In this document: positions 27,474-35,877 of the stretch, in pieces
How the letters are laid out: each line of letters opens with the position of its first letter
Numbering within the stretch: the stretch's first letter is position 1
Source: Streptomyces sp. NBC_00353
GTDB lineage: Bacteria > Actinomycetota > Actinomycetes > Streptomycetales > Streptomycetaceae
Direction: 5' to 3'
Length of the DNA: 64,000 nucleotides
Assembly: GCF_036108815.1 (NCBI RefSeq)
Contig: NZ_CP107985.1
Span: 2,356,001 to 2,420,000 of the forward strand
Notes under the pieces: generated by a model
Told to the model about the DNA's origin: nothing
Database searches by the model: none
Seen by the model: the letters and a program-made list of their open reading frames with translations, nothing else
Made by a program: the position numbers and the translations under genes

Positions 27474-28484
27474 TCAGCGCACGGGCGCGGGACCGCTGCT
27501 CGCCCGCACCGTCAACTCCGGTGCCAGCAGCTCGACTTCGTCCGTGCCGCGGCCGGCGAGCTTGGCGACGACCTGCTCGACGGCGCGCCGCCCCATCTCC
27601 TGTGCCGGTATGGCGACCGAGGTGAGCCGCACGGAAGCCTCGGAGGCAAGCTGCTGGGGACAGATGGCGACGACCGACACGTCCTCGGGCACCGCGCGCC
27701 CCTGCTGACGCAGCAGATTGAGCAGCGGCTCGACCGCCGACTCGTTCTGCACGATGAAGCCGGTGGTGCCCGGCCGCTCGTCGAAGATCCGGGCCAGCGT
27801 CCGCTCCATCGCCGCGTACCCGCCCTCGCAGGGCCGGTGCAGCACCCGCACCCCGGCCTGCTGCGCCTTCGTCCGCACGCCGTCCATCGTCCGCTCGGCA
27901 AACCCGGTGTGCCGCTCGTACACCGCGGCCGCCTCGCCGATCACCGCGATCTCGCGGTGGCCGAACCCGGCGAGGTGCTCCACGCAGAGCGCCCCGGTCG
28001 CCTCGAAGTCGAGGTCCACGCAGGTCAGCCCGTCGGTCTCGGCAGGCAGACCGATCAGCACGGCGGTCCGGTCGTTCTCCAGGAGCAGCGGCAGGCGTTC
28101 GTCGTGCAGCTCCACATCCATCAGGATCATGGCATCGGCGAGCGAACTGCCCGCGATCCGCCGAACGGCCGCCGGGCCTTCCTCCCCGGTCAGCAGCAGG
28201 ACGTCATAGCCATGCGCACGAGCGGTGGTGGCGACGGCGATGGCGATCTCCATCATCACGGGCACATACATGTCGGTGCGCAGCGGCACCATGAGTGCGA
28301 TGATGTTGGACCGACTACTGGCGAGCGCGCGGGCTCCAGCGTTGGGGTGGTATCCGAGTTGCTGAATACTTCGCTCCACCCGCTCCCGGGTGGACACGGA
28401 GATGGACCGCTTCCCGCTGAGGACGTAGCTCACCGTGCTCGCGGAGACTCCGGCATGCTGGGCGACCTCGGCAAGGGTGACCAT
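27474..28484 (-). CDS. LacI-family transcriptional regulator, predicted repressor of the xyloglucan locus
   Basis: 336 residues. An N-terminal helix-turn-helix TLAEVAQHAGVSASTVSYVL (3-22) and hinge helix (NAGARALASSRS) precede a periplasmic-binding-protein-like sensor domain with typical strands (IIALMVPL, VLLLTGEEG, TGFIVQNESAV). ATG 28484 is preferred over 28496 because GGAG lies 6 nt upstream. It is convergent with GH12 across the terminator. CGAAGCGCTTCG palindromes lie upstream of its own gene (28551, 28641) and in the GH3/transporter divergent promoter region, so autoregulation and repression of both arms, relieved by a xyloglucan-derived sugar, are the simplest reading. Confidence 0.9.
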   Translation of the reverse strand: MVTLAEVAQHAGVSASTVSYVLSGKRSISVSTRERVERSIQQLGYHPNAGARALASSRSNIIALMVPLRTDMYVPVMMEIAIAVATTARAHGYDVLLLTGEEGPAAVRRIAGSSLADAMILMDVELHDERLPLLLENDRTAVLIGLPAETDGLTCVDLDFEATGALCVEHLAGFGHREIAVIGEAAAVYERHTGFAERTMDGVRTKAQQAGVRVLHRPCEGGYAAMERTLARIFDERPGTTGFIVQNESAVEPLLNLLRQQGRAVPEDVSVVAICPQQLASEASVRLTSVAIPAQEMGRRAVEQVVAKLAGRGTDEVELLAPELTVRASSGPAPVR

Positions 28485-28550
28485 TCGGCTCTCCATCACA
28501 GGACGACGGCGGATTCCGGCACACACTTTGACACGTACCGACAGTTTTGG

Positions 28551-28562
28551 CGAAGCGCTTCG
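28551..28562. promoter_or_regulatory. LacI-family operator 3 (CGAAGCGCTTCG)
   Basis: A 12-bp perfect palindrome 66 bp upstream of the regulator start; the flanks are G and A, so the outer T-A pair of the full 14-mer is lost. A position for autoregulation. Confidence 0.65.
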
Positions 28563-28631
28563 ATTCCGACTTACGCGCCTGCGACATGCACGGACAGATC
28601 GAGCCTAGACTGACTCTCACAGCGAGTCCAG

Positions 28632-28661
28632 AGGTTGTGTCGAAGCGCTTCGACACAACCT
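28632..28661. promoter_or_regulatory. Long perfect palindrome embedding operator 4
   Basis: A 30-bp uninterrupted palindrome: the operator core CGAAGCGCTTCG (28641-28652) is framed by AGGTTGTGT on the left and its exact complement on the right. It may be an especially tight operator or a hairpin in RNA. It lies between the LacI gene and a permease relic. Confidence 0.7.
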
Positions 28662-28694
28662 GACGCAGATAGGCCCAGGCGACCGGGTCCGCCC

Positions 28695-28841
28695 GGCGAT
28701 GACGACGGACACCATCATCTGCGCGTACCGAAGTCCGTACGAGGTCTGGTTGACCGGTCCGACGGACAGCGTCATACCGTTCGGGGCGGTGGTGACGAGG
28801 AACGGCCACAGGAAGTTGTTCCACGTGCCGATTCTCTCGCG
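28695..28841 (-). pseudogene. Relic of a sugar ABC transporter permease (MalG/CebG-like C-terminal part)
   Basis: Read on the minus strand, about 49 codons give RRERIGTWNNFLWPFLVTT and, after a short gap, YGLRYAQMMVSVVIAG. These match the last cytoplasmic loop and final helix of MalG-type permeases (W-N-x-[FY]-L-W-P, Y-A-x-M-M). The frame has no start and the usual C-terminal tail is missing. The piece is cut on one side by the ATP-grasp gene and on the other near the 30-bp palindrome. It is unlike the two intact permeases of the locus and therefore records a second transporter once present here. Confidence 0.65.
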
Positions 28842-28866
28842 GCGGGCGCGAACGCAAGGATGACAG

Positions 28867-30090
28867 GTGAGAAGTGTGTCTGACCAAGTGACGTCGGCAG
28901 TGGCCCATTTCACGACGGTGGCGTCGGGGCCCGACGCACCCACCGTGCTCTATCTGGGGCTGCGCCGCTCACCCCTGGAGTGGCAGGCGGAGCTGGACGC
29001 CGCCACCGCGCTGGGGCTGCGCGTCCATGTGTCCTCCGACTCCGACGTCAGCCACACCGGGCTCCCTGCGGAGCAGCGGGGCTCCTTCGACTGCACCACC
29101 CCGCTCGCGGACCAGGCCGCCCGGGCGGCGCCCGACGAGGCCCCGGCGGCCGTCGCCTGCTGGGGTGACAGGCACGTCGGCCTCACCGCGCGGCTCGCCG
29201 AGGACTTCGGGGTCCGGGGCATCGGCACGGCGGCCGCGGCCGTCAGCACGGACAAGGTGGCACAGCGCCGCGCGATGGAGCCGTACGGGCTGAACCCGGC
29301 CTGGCGGTCGGGTACGACTCCCGACGCCCTCCGGGCCGCCGTCGAAACCCTCGGCGCGTCGGGGAAGCCCCTGGTCTTCAAGCCCGCCCACTGCTCGGGC
29401 GGCCGGGGCATCGCCCTGATCACCGCGGACTCCGACCTGGACGACGTCTTCAAGCTGACCGCCGAGAACTACACCGGCACCACCGACTTCCTGGTGGAGG
29501 AGTACGCGGACGGCTCCGAGCACTCCGTCTCCGGGCTCGTCGCCGACGGCACCGTTCGGATCCTCGGCGTCACCGACAAGTACCTGGAAGGTCCGCTGTC
29601 CGCCTCCTGGGCCACGACCGTGCCGTCCGCTCGTACGGACGCGCAGGTGGCGCAGTTGAAGCGGGCCGCCGAGCGGGCCGTTCTCGCCGTCGGCCTGCGG
29701 ACCGGCGGCTTCCACGTCGACCTGCGGTTCACCGCCGAAGGGCCGGTCGTACTGGAGATCGACGGACGGCTCGGCGGCGATCTGATCAACTCTCATCTGA
29801 TCCCGCTGGGCCGCCAGGGTGCCGTACGGCCCTACGAGGCGCTGCTCACGCTGCTGACCACCGGTGAACTCTCCGGCGAACTCGCCGAACCCACACGAGG
29901 CGCGGCCATGGTGCTGCTCCCCAAGGCCGGGCGACCGGTGACGGAGCTCGTCGGAACCGCGCTCGCCCATCCCCGTGTGACGCTCGCCGCCGACTGGCCC
30001 GGTACGGACACGGTGGTGGCGGTCGTCGTCACCGAGGACCCGGCGGAGCTGCCGGCGGCCGTAGCGGACGTACGGAAGCTGATCCCCTGA
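28867..30090 (+). CDS. ATP-grasp domain carboxylate-amine ligase-like protein
   Basis: A 407-residue protein with the three-part ATP-grasp layout. An N-terminal Rossmann-like part (VLYLGLRRSPLEW to GVRGIGTAAAAVSTDK) precedes a nucleotide-binding half with KPAHCSGGRGIALI and FLVEEYADGSEHSVSG. A metal-binding strand (GGFHVDLRFTAEGPVVLEIDGRLGGD) and a C-terminal lid follow. Such enzymes join a carboxylate to an amine or thiol through an acyl phosphate. GTG start with AAGGA 6 nt upstream. It stands alone, convergent with a P450 pair. The substrate is not predictable. Confidence 0.82.
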   Translation: MRSVSDQVTSAVAHFTTVASGPDAPTVLYLGLRRSPLEWQAELDAATALGLRVHVSSDSDVSHTGLPAEQRGSFDCTTPLADQAARAAPDEAPAAVACWGDRHVGLTARLAEDFGVRGIGTAAAAVSTDKVAQRRAMEPYGLNPAWRSGTTPDALRAAVETLGASGKPLVFKPAHCSGGRGIALITADSDLDDVFKLTAENYTGTTDFLVEEYADGSEHSVSGLVADGTVRILGVTDKYLEGPLSASWATTVPSARTDAQVAQLKRAAERAVLAVGLRTGGFHVDLRFTAEGPVVLEIDGRLGGDLINSHLIPLGRQGAVRPYEALLTLLTTGELSGELAEPTRGAAMVLLPKAGRPVTELVGTALAHPRVTLAADWPGTDTVVAVVVTEDPAELPAAVADVRKLIP

Positions 30091-30178
30091 CGGGCCTCAG
30101 CCGCCGCCGGTGGGCGCCCTCGCCTGCCGGAAGGAGGGGCCGACGGCACCATGTCGAAGCCGCGGCCCCCGTCCTCAC

Positions 30179-31432
30179 TCATCCGTTCAGCAGCACCGGG
30201 AAGGCCTCCATGTCGTTCTGCGTCATCACCGGCAGCTTGCGGAGCTCCTCGTCCGGCACGGCAAGCCGCAGCCCGGGAAAACGTCCGAACAGCGCAGGCA
30301 GAGCGATCCCGGCCTCCACCCGCGAGAGTGCCGCTCCCGGGCAGATGTGCGGGCCGTGGCCGAAGGTCATGTGGCGGATCGGGGTCGGCCGGGTGATGTC
30401 GAAGGCGTCGGCATCCGGTCCGTGCTGCTCGACGTCACGGCCGATGACCCGGTAGGAGATGACGACCCCCTCCCCCTTGGCGATCACACTGTCGCCGACC
30501 TGAATGTCCTCCGTGGCGAACCGCATCAGCAGATGCGTGGTGGGGGTGTCCCAGCGCAGCGTCTCCTCGATCACCGTCTCCCACGGGATCTCGCCGTCGA
30601 GGACCTTGCGCAGCTGGTCGGGGTGGGCGAGCAGGGCCCGTACCGCATTGAGGATCAGCCCGATGGTGGTCTCGTGCCCCGCCGCCACCATGGCCTTGAG
30701 ATTGCCGACCACCTCTTCCTCGGTGAGCGGGTCCCCGCCCTCCTCGGCAAGGATGAGCGCGCTGGTGAGATCGTCCGTCGGCCGAGCGGTCTTCTCGCGG
30801 ACGAGTCCGGCATAGAAGACGTCCAGCTCGGCGAGCAGGGCCATCCGCTCCTCGTGCGGGGTGAGCATGGAGAAGAAGGCTTTGTACTTCTTCGTCAGCA
30901 TCGCGTGCTGGGACTCTTCGACGCCCATCAGCATGCCGACCACCCGCATCGGCAGCGGCTGCGCGAACACGGACTTGAGGTCGACCACGCCGTTCTTGCC
31001 CTGTTCGGCCAGAGCGTCCAGCAGCTCCTCGGTGAACTTCTCGATGTCCGGTCGTATCGCTTCGAGGCGGCGCGGCGTGATCGCCTGGGAGGTCTTGGTG
31101 CGCAGCCGCCGGTGCTCCTCGCCGTCCACGGTGAACATGGAGCGCCCGGCATCGATCATGCCGATCAGCGGCCAGGCGTGGGTCACCGCTCCGCTCTGCC
31201 AGAGCCCCCACGCGCCGATGTCCTTCACCAGGCGTGGGTCGACGAGCAGTTGGCGGGCCTCGGCATGCCGGGTGACGGTCCAGGCCGGCACACCGAGCAG
31301 CTCGATCCTGGCGAGTGGTCCGGCGTCGCGCAGCCGCGCCGTCTCACCGTCCAGGTCCTGGACCATGGGGTCGATGACCACGGTCGCGCCGGCCGAGGCT
31401 GCCTCGTGGGCAGCGGCGTGAGGGCAGTTCAA
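30179..31432 (-). CDS. Cytochrome P450, CYP154-like
   Basis: A 417-residue bacterial class I P450 with I-helix AGHETT, K-helix ETLR, a FDITR segment and heme loop FGHGPHICPG with the ligand Cys. The opening after residue 18 (VVIDPMVQDLDGETARLRDAGP) is of the CYP154 type. It starts at TTG 31432, supported by AGGAG 8 nt upstream and by overlap with the stop of the preceding P450 (TTGA). Translational coupling implies that the two P450s are made together. No ferredoxin is adjacent. Confidence 0.9.
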   Translation of the reverse strand: MNCPHAAAHEAASAGATVVIDPMVQDLDGETARLRDAGPLARIELLGVPAWTVTRHAEARQLLVDPRLVKDIGAWGLWQSGAVTHAWPLIGMIDAGRSMFTVDGEEHRRLRTKTSQAITPRRLEAIRPDIEKFTEELLDALAEQGKNGVVDLKSVFAQPLPMRVVGMLMGVEESQHAMLTKKYKAFFSMLTPHEERMALLAELDVFYAGLVREKTARPTDDLTSALILAEEGGDPLTEEEVVGNLKAMVAAGHETTIGLILNAVRALLAHPDQLRKVLDGEIPWETVIEETLRWDTPTTHLLMRFATEDIQVGDSVIAKGEGVVISYRVIGRDVEQHGPDADAFDITRPTPIRHMTFGHGPHICPGAALSRVEAGIALPALFGRFPGLRLAVPDEELRKLPVMTQNDMEAFPVLLNG

Positions 31433-32727
31433 GAGAAGTCTCCTGTCGTACGTACGGGGCTGAACCGGACGGGCAGCGATTCCATCCCGCGCAGAAAGGC
31501 GGACCGCCGCCGGACGAGCGTCTGCGCGGGAACCGCCAGGGCGAGATCGGGCAGCCGGTCGAGGAGCACCTCGATTCCGGTACGGGCGATGGTCTCGGCG
31601 ATCTCCTGGGCGGGGAACGGGCAGCGGTACTCGCCGTAACTGAACGCCAGATGGGCACTGTTGCCACCTTGGCCGGACGGGTGACCGGTGGAGAGGTGCT
31701 GCCGTACATGCGGATCGGAGTTGGCCGCGCCCAGACCGAGCAGCAGCATGTCCCCGGCCCGGATCGACCGGCCGGCGAGCCGGGTGTCCCGGGCCGCCCA
31801 GCGGCCGGCGAGGATCTGGGTCGGGCTCTCCTCCCAGAGGACCTCGTTCATCGCTTCGGCGACACTGTGCCGGCCGCCGGAGAGGGAGTCGGCGAACTGG
31901 TCGTCGGTGAGCATCAGCCGCAGGGAGTTACTGATCCAGTCGGCGGTGGTCAGATGTCCGGCGGCCGTGATGGCCATCAGGTCGAGGACGAACTCCTCCT
32001 CGGTGAACGGTTCGTGGTACGCAAGCATCCGCGAGGTCACGTCGTCCCCGGGCGCCGCCCGCTTGGCCGCGACCAGCCGCTGCATGTGCTCGCCGAACCG
32101 CGCATACGCGCTCTGCGCCTCGGGCCCGCCGTCGGCCAGGTCCTTCAGCACCCGGGCGATGGCCGCCCCCTCCGCGTCGGGGAAGCCGACGAGCCGGGCG
32201 AGGACCAGCACGGGCAGCGGTTCGGCGAAATCCGCGACCAGATCGGCCGCGCCGCGCGTGCAGATGCCGTCGATGATCCGGTCCGCCAACTCCTCGCAGT
32301 GGCGCCGGATTTCGAACGGGTCCGCGCCCTCCAGGGCGGCGCCCACCATTTCGGCGTGGCGGCGGTGCTCGGCGCCCGCGGTGAAGTAGATCGACGGCAT
32401 CGGGCGCCCGACCATCGGGAGCAGCGGCCAGTCCTCGGGGATGTGCTCCCACTGGTTCCAGAGCCCGACGTCCCGGGGGAACAACTCGCCGTCGCTGGTG
32501 ACCTGGTGGAGTTCCCGGTAGCCGATGATCAGCCAGGCGGGGAACCCGCCGGGCAGCTCTACGGGCACGACGGGTCCGTGATCGCGCCGCATGGTGCGGT
32601 AGAGGGTCTGGGGCTCGGTATGGAACTCGGGGCCGCTGAGGGGCACTGCGCCCGCGGGGTGCCGAACGGGGCAGCCGGCGCCCCGCGGTTCCGCGGGCGT
32701 GGGTTCGGCGGTTGAGGGGCGCGTCAT
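31429..32727 (-). CDS. Cytochrome P450 lacking the ExxR arginine, CYP157-like
   Basis: A 432-residue P450. The heme loop FSYGEYRCPFP keeps the ligand Cys and the I-helix reads AGHLTT, but the K-helix motif is EVLW instead of E-x-x-R. Loss of this Arg is the known hallmark of the CYP157 family, which in streptomycetes is typically encoded directly upstream of a CYP154 at the end of a conservon (cvnABCD) signalling operon. Here no cvn genes precede it; a secreted GH31 gene is divergent instead. GAAGGAG precedes the ATG. Whether it oxidises anything or serves a structural role is unknown. Confidence 0.85.
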   Translation of the reverse strand: MTRPSTAEPTPAEPRGAGCPVRHPAGAVPLSGPEFHTEPQTLYRTMRRDHGPVVPVELPGGFPAWLIIGYRELHQVTSDGELFPRDVGLWNQWEHIPEDWPLLPMVGRPMPSIYFTAGAEHRRHAEMVGAALEGADPFEIRRHCEELADRIIDGICTRGAADLVADFAEPLPVLVLARLVGFPDAEGAAIARVLKDLADGGPEAQSAYARFGEHMQRLVAAKRAAPGDDVTSRMLAYHEPFTEEEFVLDLMAITAAGHLTTADWISNSLRLMLTDDQFADSLSGGRHSVAEAMNEVLWEESPTQILAGRWAARDTRLAGRSIRAGDMLLLGLGAANSDPHVRQHLSTGHPSGQGGNSAHLAFSYGEYRCPFPAQEIAETIARTGIEVLLDRLPDLALAVPAQTLVRRRSAFLRGMESLPVRFSPVRTTGDFS

Positions 32728-32997
32728 CGAGCTGACTCCTTCGGTGGCGGCGACTCGCGTTGCGTACCCACGATCAACGCGGCACCACTATAGGGATGCA
32801 GAGTGAAACTTCGATGCCAATCGCGATCACTCTCTCCACATCTCTGATCACGACACCCTCCGACTCGCACCGGACCCCGCAACCACCCGTTGACATGCAC
32901 CTGCGTAATGGTGAATCCTCGCGCGAGAAGTTGCGCGATCTGACGTATGTTCAAGCATTTACAAACATCCAGTGCTTGGTTCGAAGGGATGTATCCC

Positions 32998-35670
32998 GTG
33001 CGAAGACTTCACCACCGGGCCCGCCGGCCGGCCCTGGCCGCGGCAGGACTTGCGGCCGCCCTGGCCGCCGCTCTGCTCGGCGCCCCCGCCGAACCCGCCC
33101 ACGCGGCGACCCCCGCGAGCGCCGTGCTCGATGACGCCCACAAGAGCGTGACGTGGCAGAGCCCTGTCTATCCCAAGGGGACGGTCGGTGGCCCCAGCGA
33201 CTGTCCGCCGGCTGCCGAGGACCCGGACAACAAGGTCTGCGACCGCTTCGACCTCACCGTGTCGACTCCCGACGGCTACTGGGACGACAACCCGGAGGGT
33301 GGTGTACCGATCTCCATCGAGTGGCAGAAGCCCGCCGAGGACTTCGACATGTACATCTACGACTCCGCCGGCAAGCAGGTCGCCTCCAGCGCGGGCACGG
33401 CCGACCCCGAGGCCACGGTGATCCCCAGAGCCGACGGGACGTACCACGTGATCGTCGTGCCGTACGACGTCACCGACAACTCGTTCACGGGCAAGGCCTA
33501 TCTGCCGGAGACCACCGACTCGGGGAACCTGACCTCCTTCAGCGGAGGCCACGGCAGCTACTCCATCGAGGCCGGAGAGCTCAAGGCGAGGGCCGACTTC
33601 CTGACGGGTGGACAGCTCCGCCTTCAGGCGTCCCCCTCGGGTGAGTTCACCGACCCGGCCGGCTCGGCGATCATCCGCAAGCAGCCCGCGGTACAGAAGC
33701 ACACCAGCACCTTCGACCAGGGCGACTACTACGGCATCCGCTCCCCCGACGCCGTCCTGCGCGTCTACAAGAAGCCGCTGCGCTTCGGCCTCTACAAGGC
33801 CGACAACCGCACCCGTATCTGGCAGGAGGACAAGCCCCTGCGCTGGTCCACCGGCGGTATGCGGCAGAGCCTTGAGCGCGGCACGGACGAGCAGTTCTTC
33901 GGCGGCGGCGAGCAGAACGGCAGCTTCTCGCACCGCGACAAGACGGTCTACGTGGCCAACAACACCAACTGGAACGAAGGGGGTTACAACAACTCCCAGC
34001 CCTTCTACCTCTCCAGTGCGGGCTACGGCGTCTACCGCAACACCTTCGCACCCGGCGTCTACCACTTCGGCTCCCCCGTCCAGACCGGCCAGCAGGAACG
34101 GCGCCTCGACGCGTACTACTTCATCGGTGACGCGAAGAAGGTGATCGGCAAGTACACCGCCCTGGTCGGCAAGCCGTTCATGCCGCCGGTGTACGGCCTG
34201 GAACCGGGCGACGCCGACTGCTATCTGCACAACGCCAACCAGGGCGAGCGCCACACCCTGGACGCCCTCAAGGTCGCCGACGGCTACACGCAGAACCAGA
34301 TACCGCTGGGCTGGATGCTCGTCAACGACGGCTACGGCTGCGGCTACGAGAACCTGCCGGAGACCGCCAAGGGCCTCCAGGACCACAACGCCCAGCTGGG
34401 ACTCTGGACCCAGAACGGCCTCGACAAGCTCACCGACCAGGTGAAGGCGGGCCAGCGGGTCGCCAAGCTCGACGTCGCCTGGGTCGGCCAGGGATACGGC
34501 ATGGCACTGGATGCCTGCGACGACGCCAAGGCCGGCATCGAGGACAACAGCGACGCCCGCGGCTTCGTCTGGCTGCCCGTCTCCTGGGCCGGCGCGCAGC
34601 GCTGCGGCGTCCTGTGGAGCGGCGACCAGTCCCTTTCCTGGGACTTCGTGCGCTGGCAGATCCCGACCTACGCCGGCGCCACCATGTCCGGTATCGCCTA
34701 CAACACGGGTGACGTCGGCAGCATCTACCGCCACGACGCCAAGATGTACGCGCGCGACCTGCAGGCCAAGTCGTTCCTCCCGGCCCTGATGACGATGGAC
34801 GGCTGGGCGACGGACCTGACGACCAAGAAGAAGATCAACCAGCAGCCGTGGGTGGACGGCGAGCCGTACACCTCCATCAACCGCAAGTACCTCCAGCTGC
34901 GGGAGCGGCTGCTGCCCTACCTGTACACCCTGTCCGCCGAGGCCGCGAAGACCGGCGTGGGCTCGGTGCGCCCGCTGTGGCTGGAGTACCCGGACGACCC
35001 CGAGACCCTGGGCGCGAACGCCAAGTACGAGTACCTGGCGGGCTCCGACTTCCTGGTCGCCCCGGTCTACGAGGACTCCGACACCCGTAACGGCATCTAC
35101 CTGCCCAAGGGCACCTGGACCGACTACTGGACGGGCAGGACCTACCAGGGCCCGACCACGGTCAACGGCTACCACGCCCCCCTCGACACCCTGCCCCTGT
35201 TCGTCAAGGGCGGCTCCATCGTGCCGATGTGGCCCAAGGGCACGACGTCCTGGCAGACCCGGGACCGAAGCGAGCTGGACTACGACCTGTACCCGCAGGG
35301 CACGAGCACGTACACCCTGTACGAGGACGACGGCGTGACCCGGAAGTTCACCGAGGGCGCCTCGGCAACGCAACAGGTACGCGTGCAGGCACCCACCCAC
35401 GGAAAGGCGAGCGCCACCATCAAGGTCGGCGCGAGCGTGGGAAGTTACGAAGGGAAGCCGGCCGCCAGGTCGTACCGCTTCACCGTGCACGGCAAGGACG
35501 CACCGTCACAGGTGGCCATGAACGGCAGCCGCCTCCAGCGGCTCAACTCCGCGACAGCGCTCGCCTCGGCCGAGTCCGGCTGGTACACGGACCCCGCGAC
35601 CGGGATCACGGAGATCAAGACGCCGTCCGTCTCGACAGCGCGCGGCTTCACAGTCGAGCTGCGCAAGTAG
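32998..35670 (+). CDS. Secreted GH31 alpha-glycosidase
   Basis: An 890-residue exported GH31 enzyme. Its signal peptide begins VRRLHHRARRPALAAAGLAA and ends near PAHAA. An unusual N-terminal beta-sandwich (about residues 45-175) carries DFDMYIYDSAGK, reminiscent of pre-peptidase C-terminal domains. In the catalytic barrel the nucleophile is Asp492 (AKLDVAWVG) and the acid Asp543 (LWSGDQ), with YNTGDVG after it; C-terminal beta domains follow. I prefer GTG 32998 (GAAGGG 9 nt upstream) over ATG 32947/32989. The substrate could be alpha-glucosides, or xylosyl side chains given the nearby locus. No copy of the locus operator is seen in its 270-bp upstream region. Confidence 0.85.
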   Translation: MRRLHHRARRPALAAAGLAAALAAALLGAPAEPAHAATPASAVLDDAHKSVTWQSPVYPKGTVGGPSDCPPAAEDPDNKVCDRFDLTVSTPDGYWDDNPEGGVPISIEWQKPAEDFDMYIYDSAGKQVASSAGTADPEATVIPRADGTYHVIVVPYDVTDNSFTGKAYLPETTDSGNLTSFSGGHGSYSIEAGELKARADFLTGGQLRLQASPSGEFTDPAGSAIIRKQPAVQKHTSTFDQGDYYGIRSPDAVLRVYKKPLRFGLYKADNRTRIWQEDKPLRWSTGGMRQSLERGTDEQFFGGGEQNGSFSHRDKTVYVANNTNWNEGGYNNSQPFYLSSAGYGVYRNTFAPGVYHFGSPVQTGQQERRLDAYYFIGDAKKVIGKYTALVGKPFMPPVYGLEPGDADCYLHNANQGERHTLDALKVADGYTQNQIPLGWMLVNDGYGCGYENLPETAKGLQDHNAQLGLWTQNGLDKLTDQVKAGQRVAKLDVAWVGQGYGMALDACDDAKAGIEDNSDARGFVWLPVSWAGAQRCGVLWSGDQSLSWDFVRWQIPTYAGATMSGIAYNTGDVGSIYRHDAKMYARDLQAKSFLPALMTMDGWATDLTTKKKINQQPWVDGEPYTSINRKYLQLRERLLPYLYTLSAEAAKTGVGSVRPLWLEYPDDPETLGANAKYEYLAGSDFLVAPVYEDSDTRNGIYLPKGTWTDYWTGRTYQGPTTVNGYHAPLDTLPLFVKGGSIVPMWPKGTTSWQTRDRSELDYDLYPQGTSTYTLYEDDGVTRKFTEGASATQQVRVQAPTHGKASATIKVGASVGSYEGKPAARSYRFTVHGKDAPSQVAMNGSRLQRLNSATALASAESGWYTDPATGITEIKTPSVSTARGFTVELRK

Positions 35671-35680
35671 CAAGCACGAG

Positions 35681-35710
35681 GTCAGGGGCTGTCTTCGGAC
35701 AGCCCCTGAC
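35681..35710 (+). terminator. Strong hairpin terminator after the GH31 gene
   Basis: A perfect 13-bp stem (GTCAGGGGCTGTC / GACAGCCCCTGAC) closed by a TTCG tetraloop, 10 nt after the stop codon. Confidence 0.9.
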
Positions 35711-35877
35711 GCGCGTCCGGGAAGTCGAGCACCCTGGCTCACAAAGAACCAGGGGCAGGAGTTGTTTCGTTGCGGAGCCGTTCAGCAGCGGGAGGCGCGC
35801 GCCGGGGCACCGCCCTGGTCCTGCCGAACGTCGAGTCCGGTGGACACGCGGGACGCCATCTTCCCCCAGCTGTCGCG

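Noticed and set aside
28617..28943. Complete 108-residue minus-strand gene
   Set aside because: Only the central 49 codons look like protein (permease C-terminus); the ends run into the ATP-grasp gene and the palindrome, so it is called a relic.
32890..32918. TTGACA as a -35 box for the secreted GH31 gene
   Set aside because: No acceptable -10 hexamer is found at 16-19 bp spacing.
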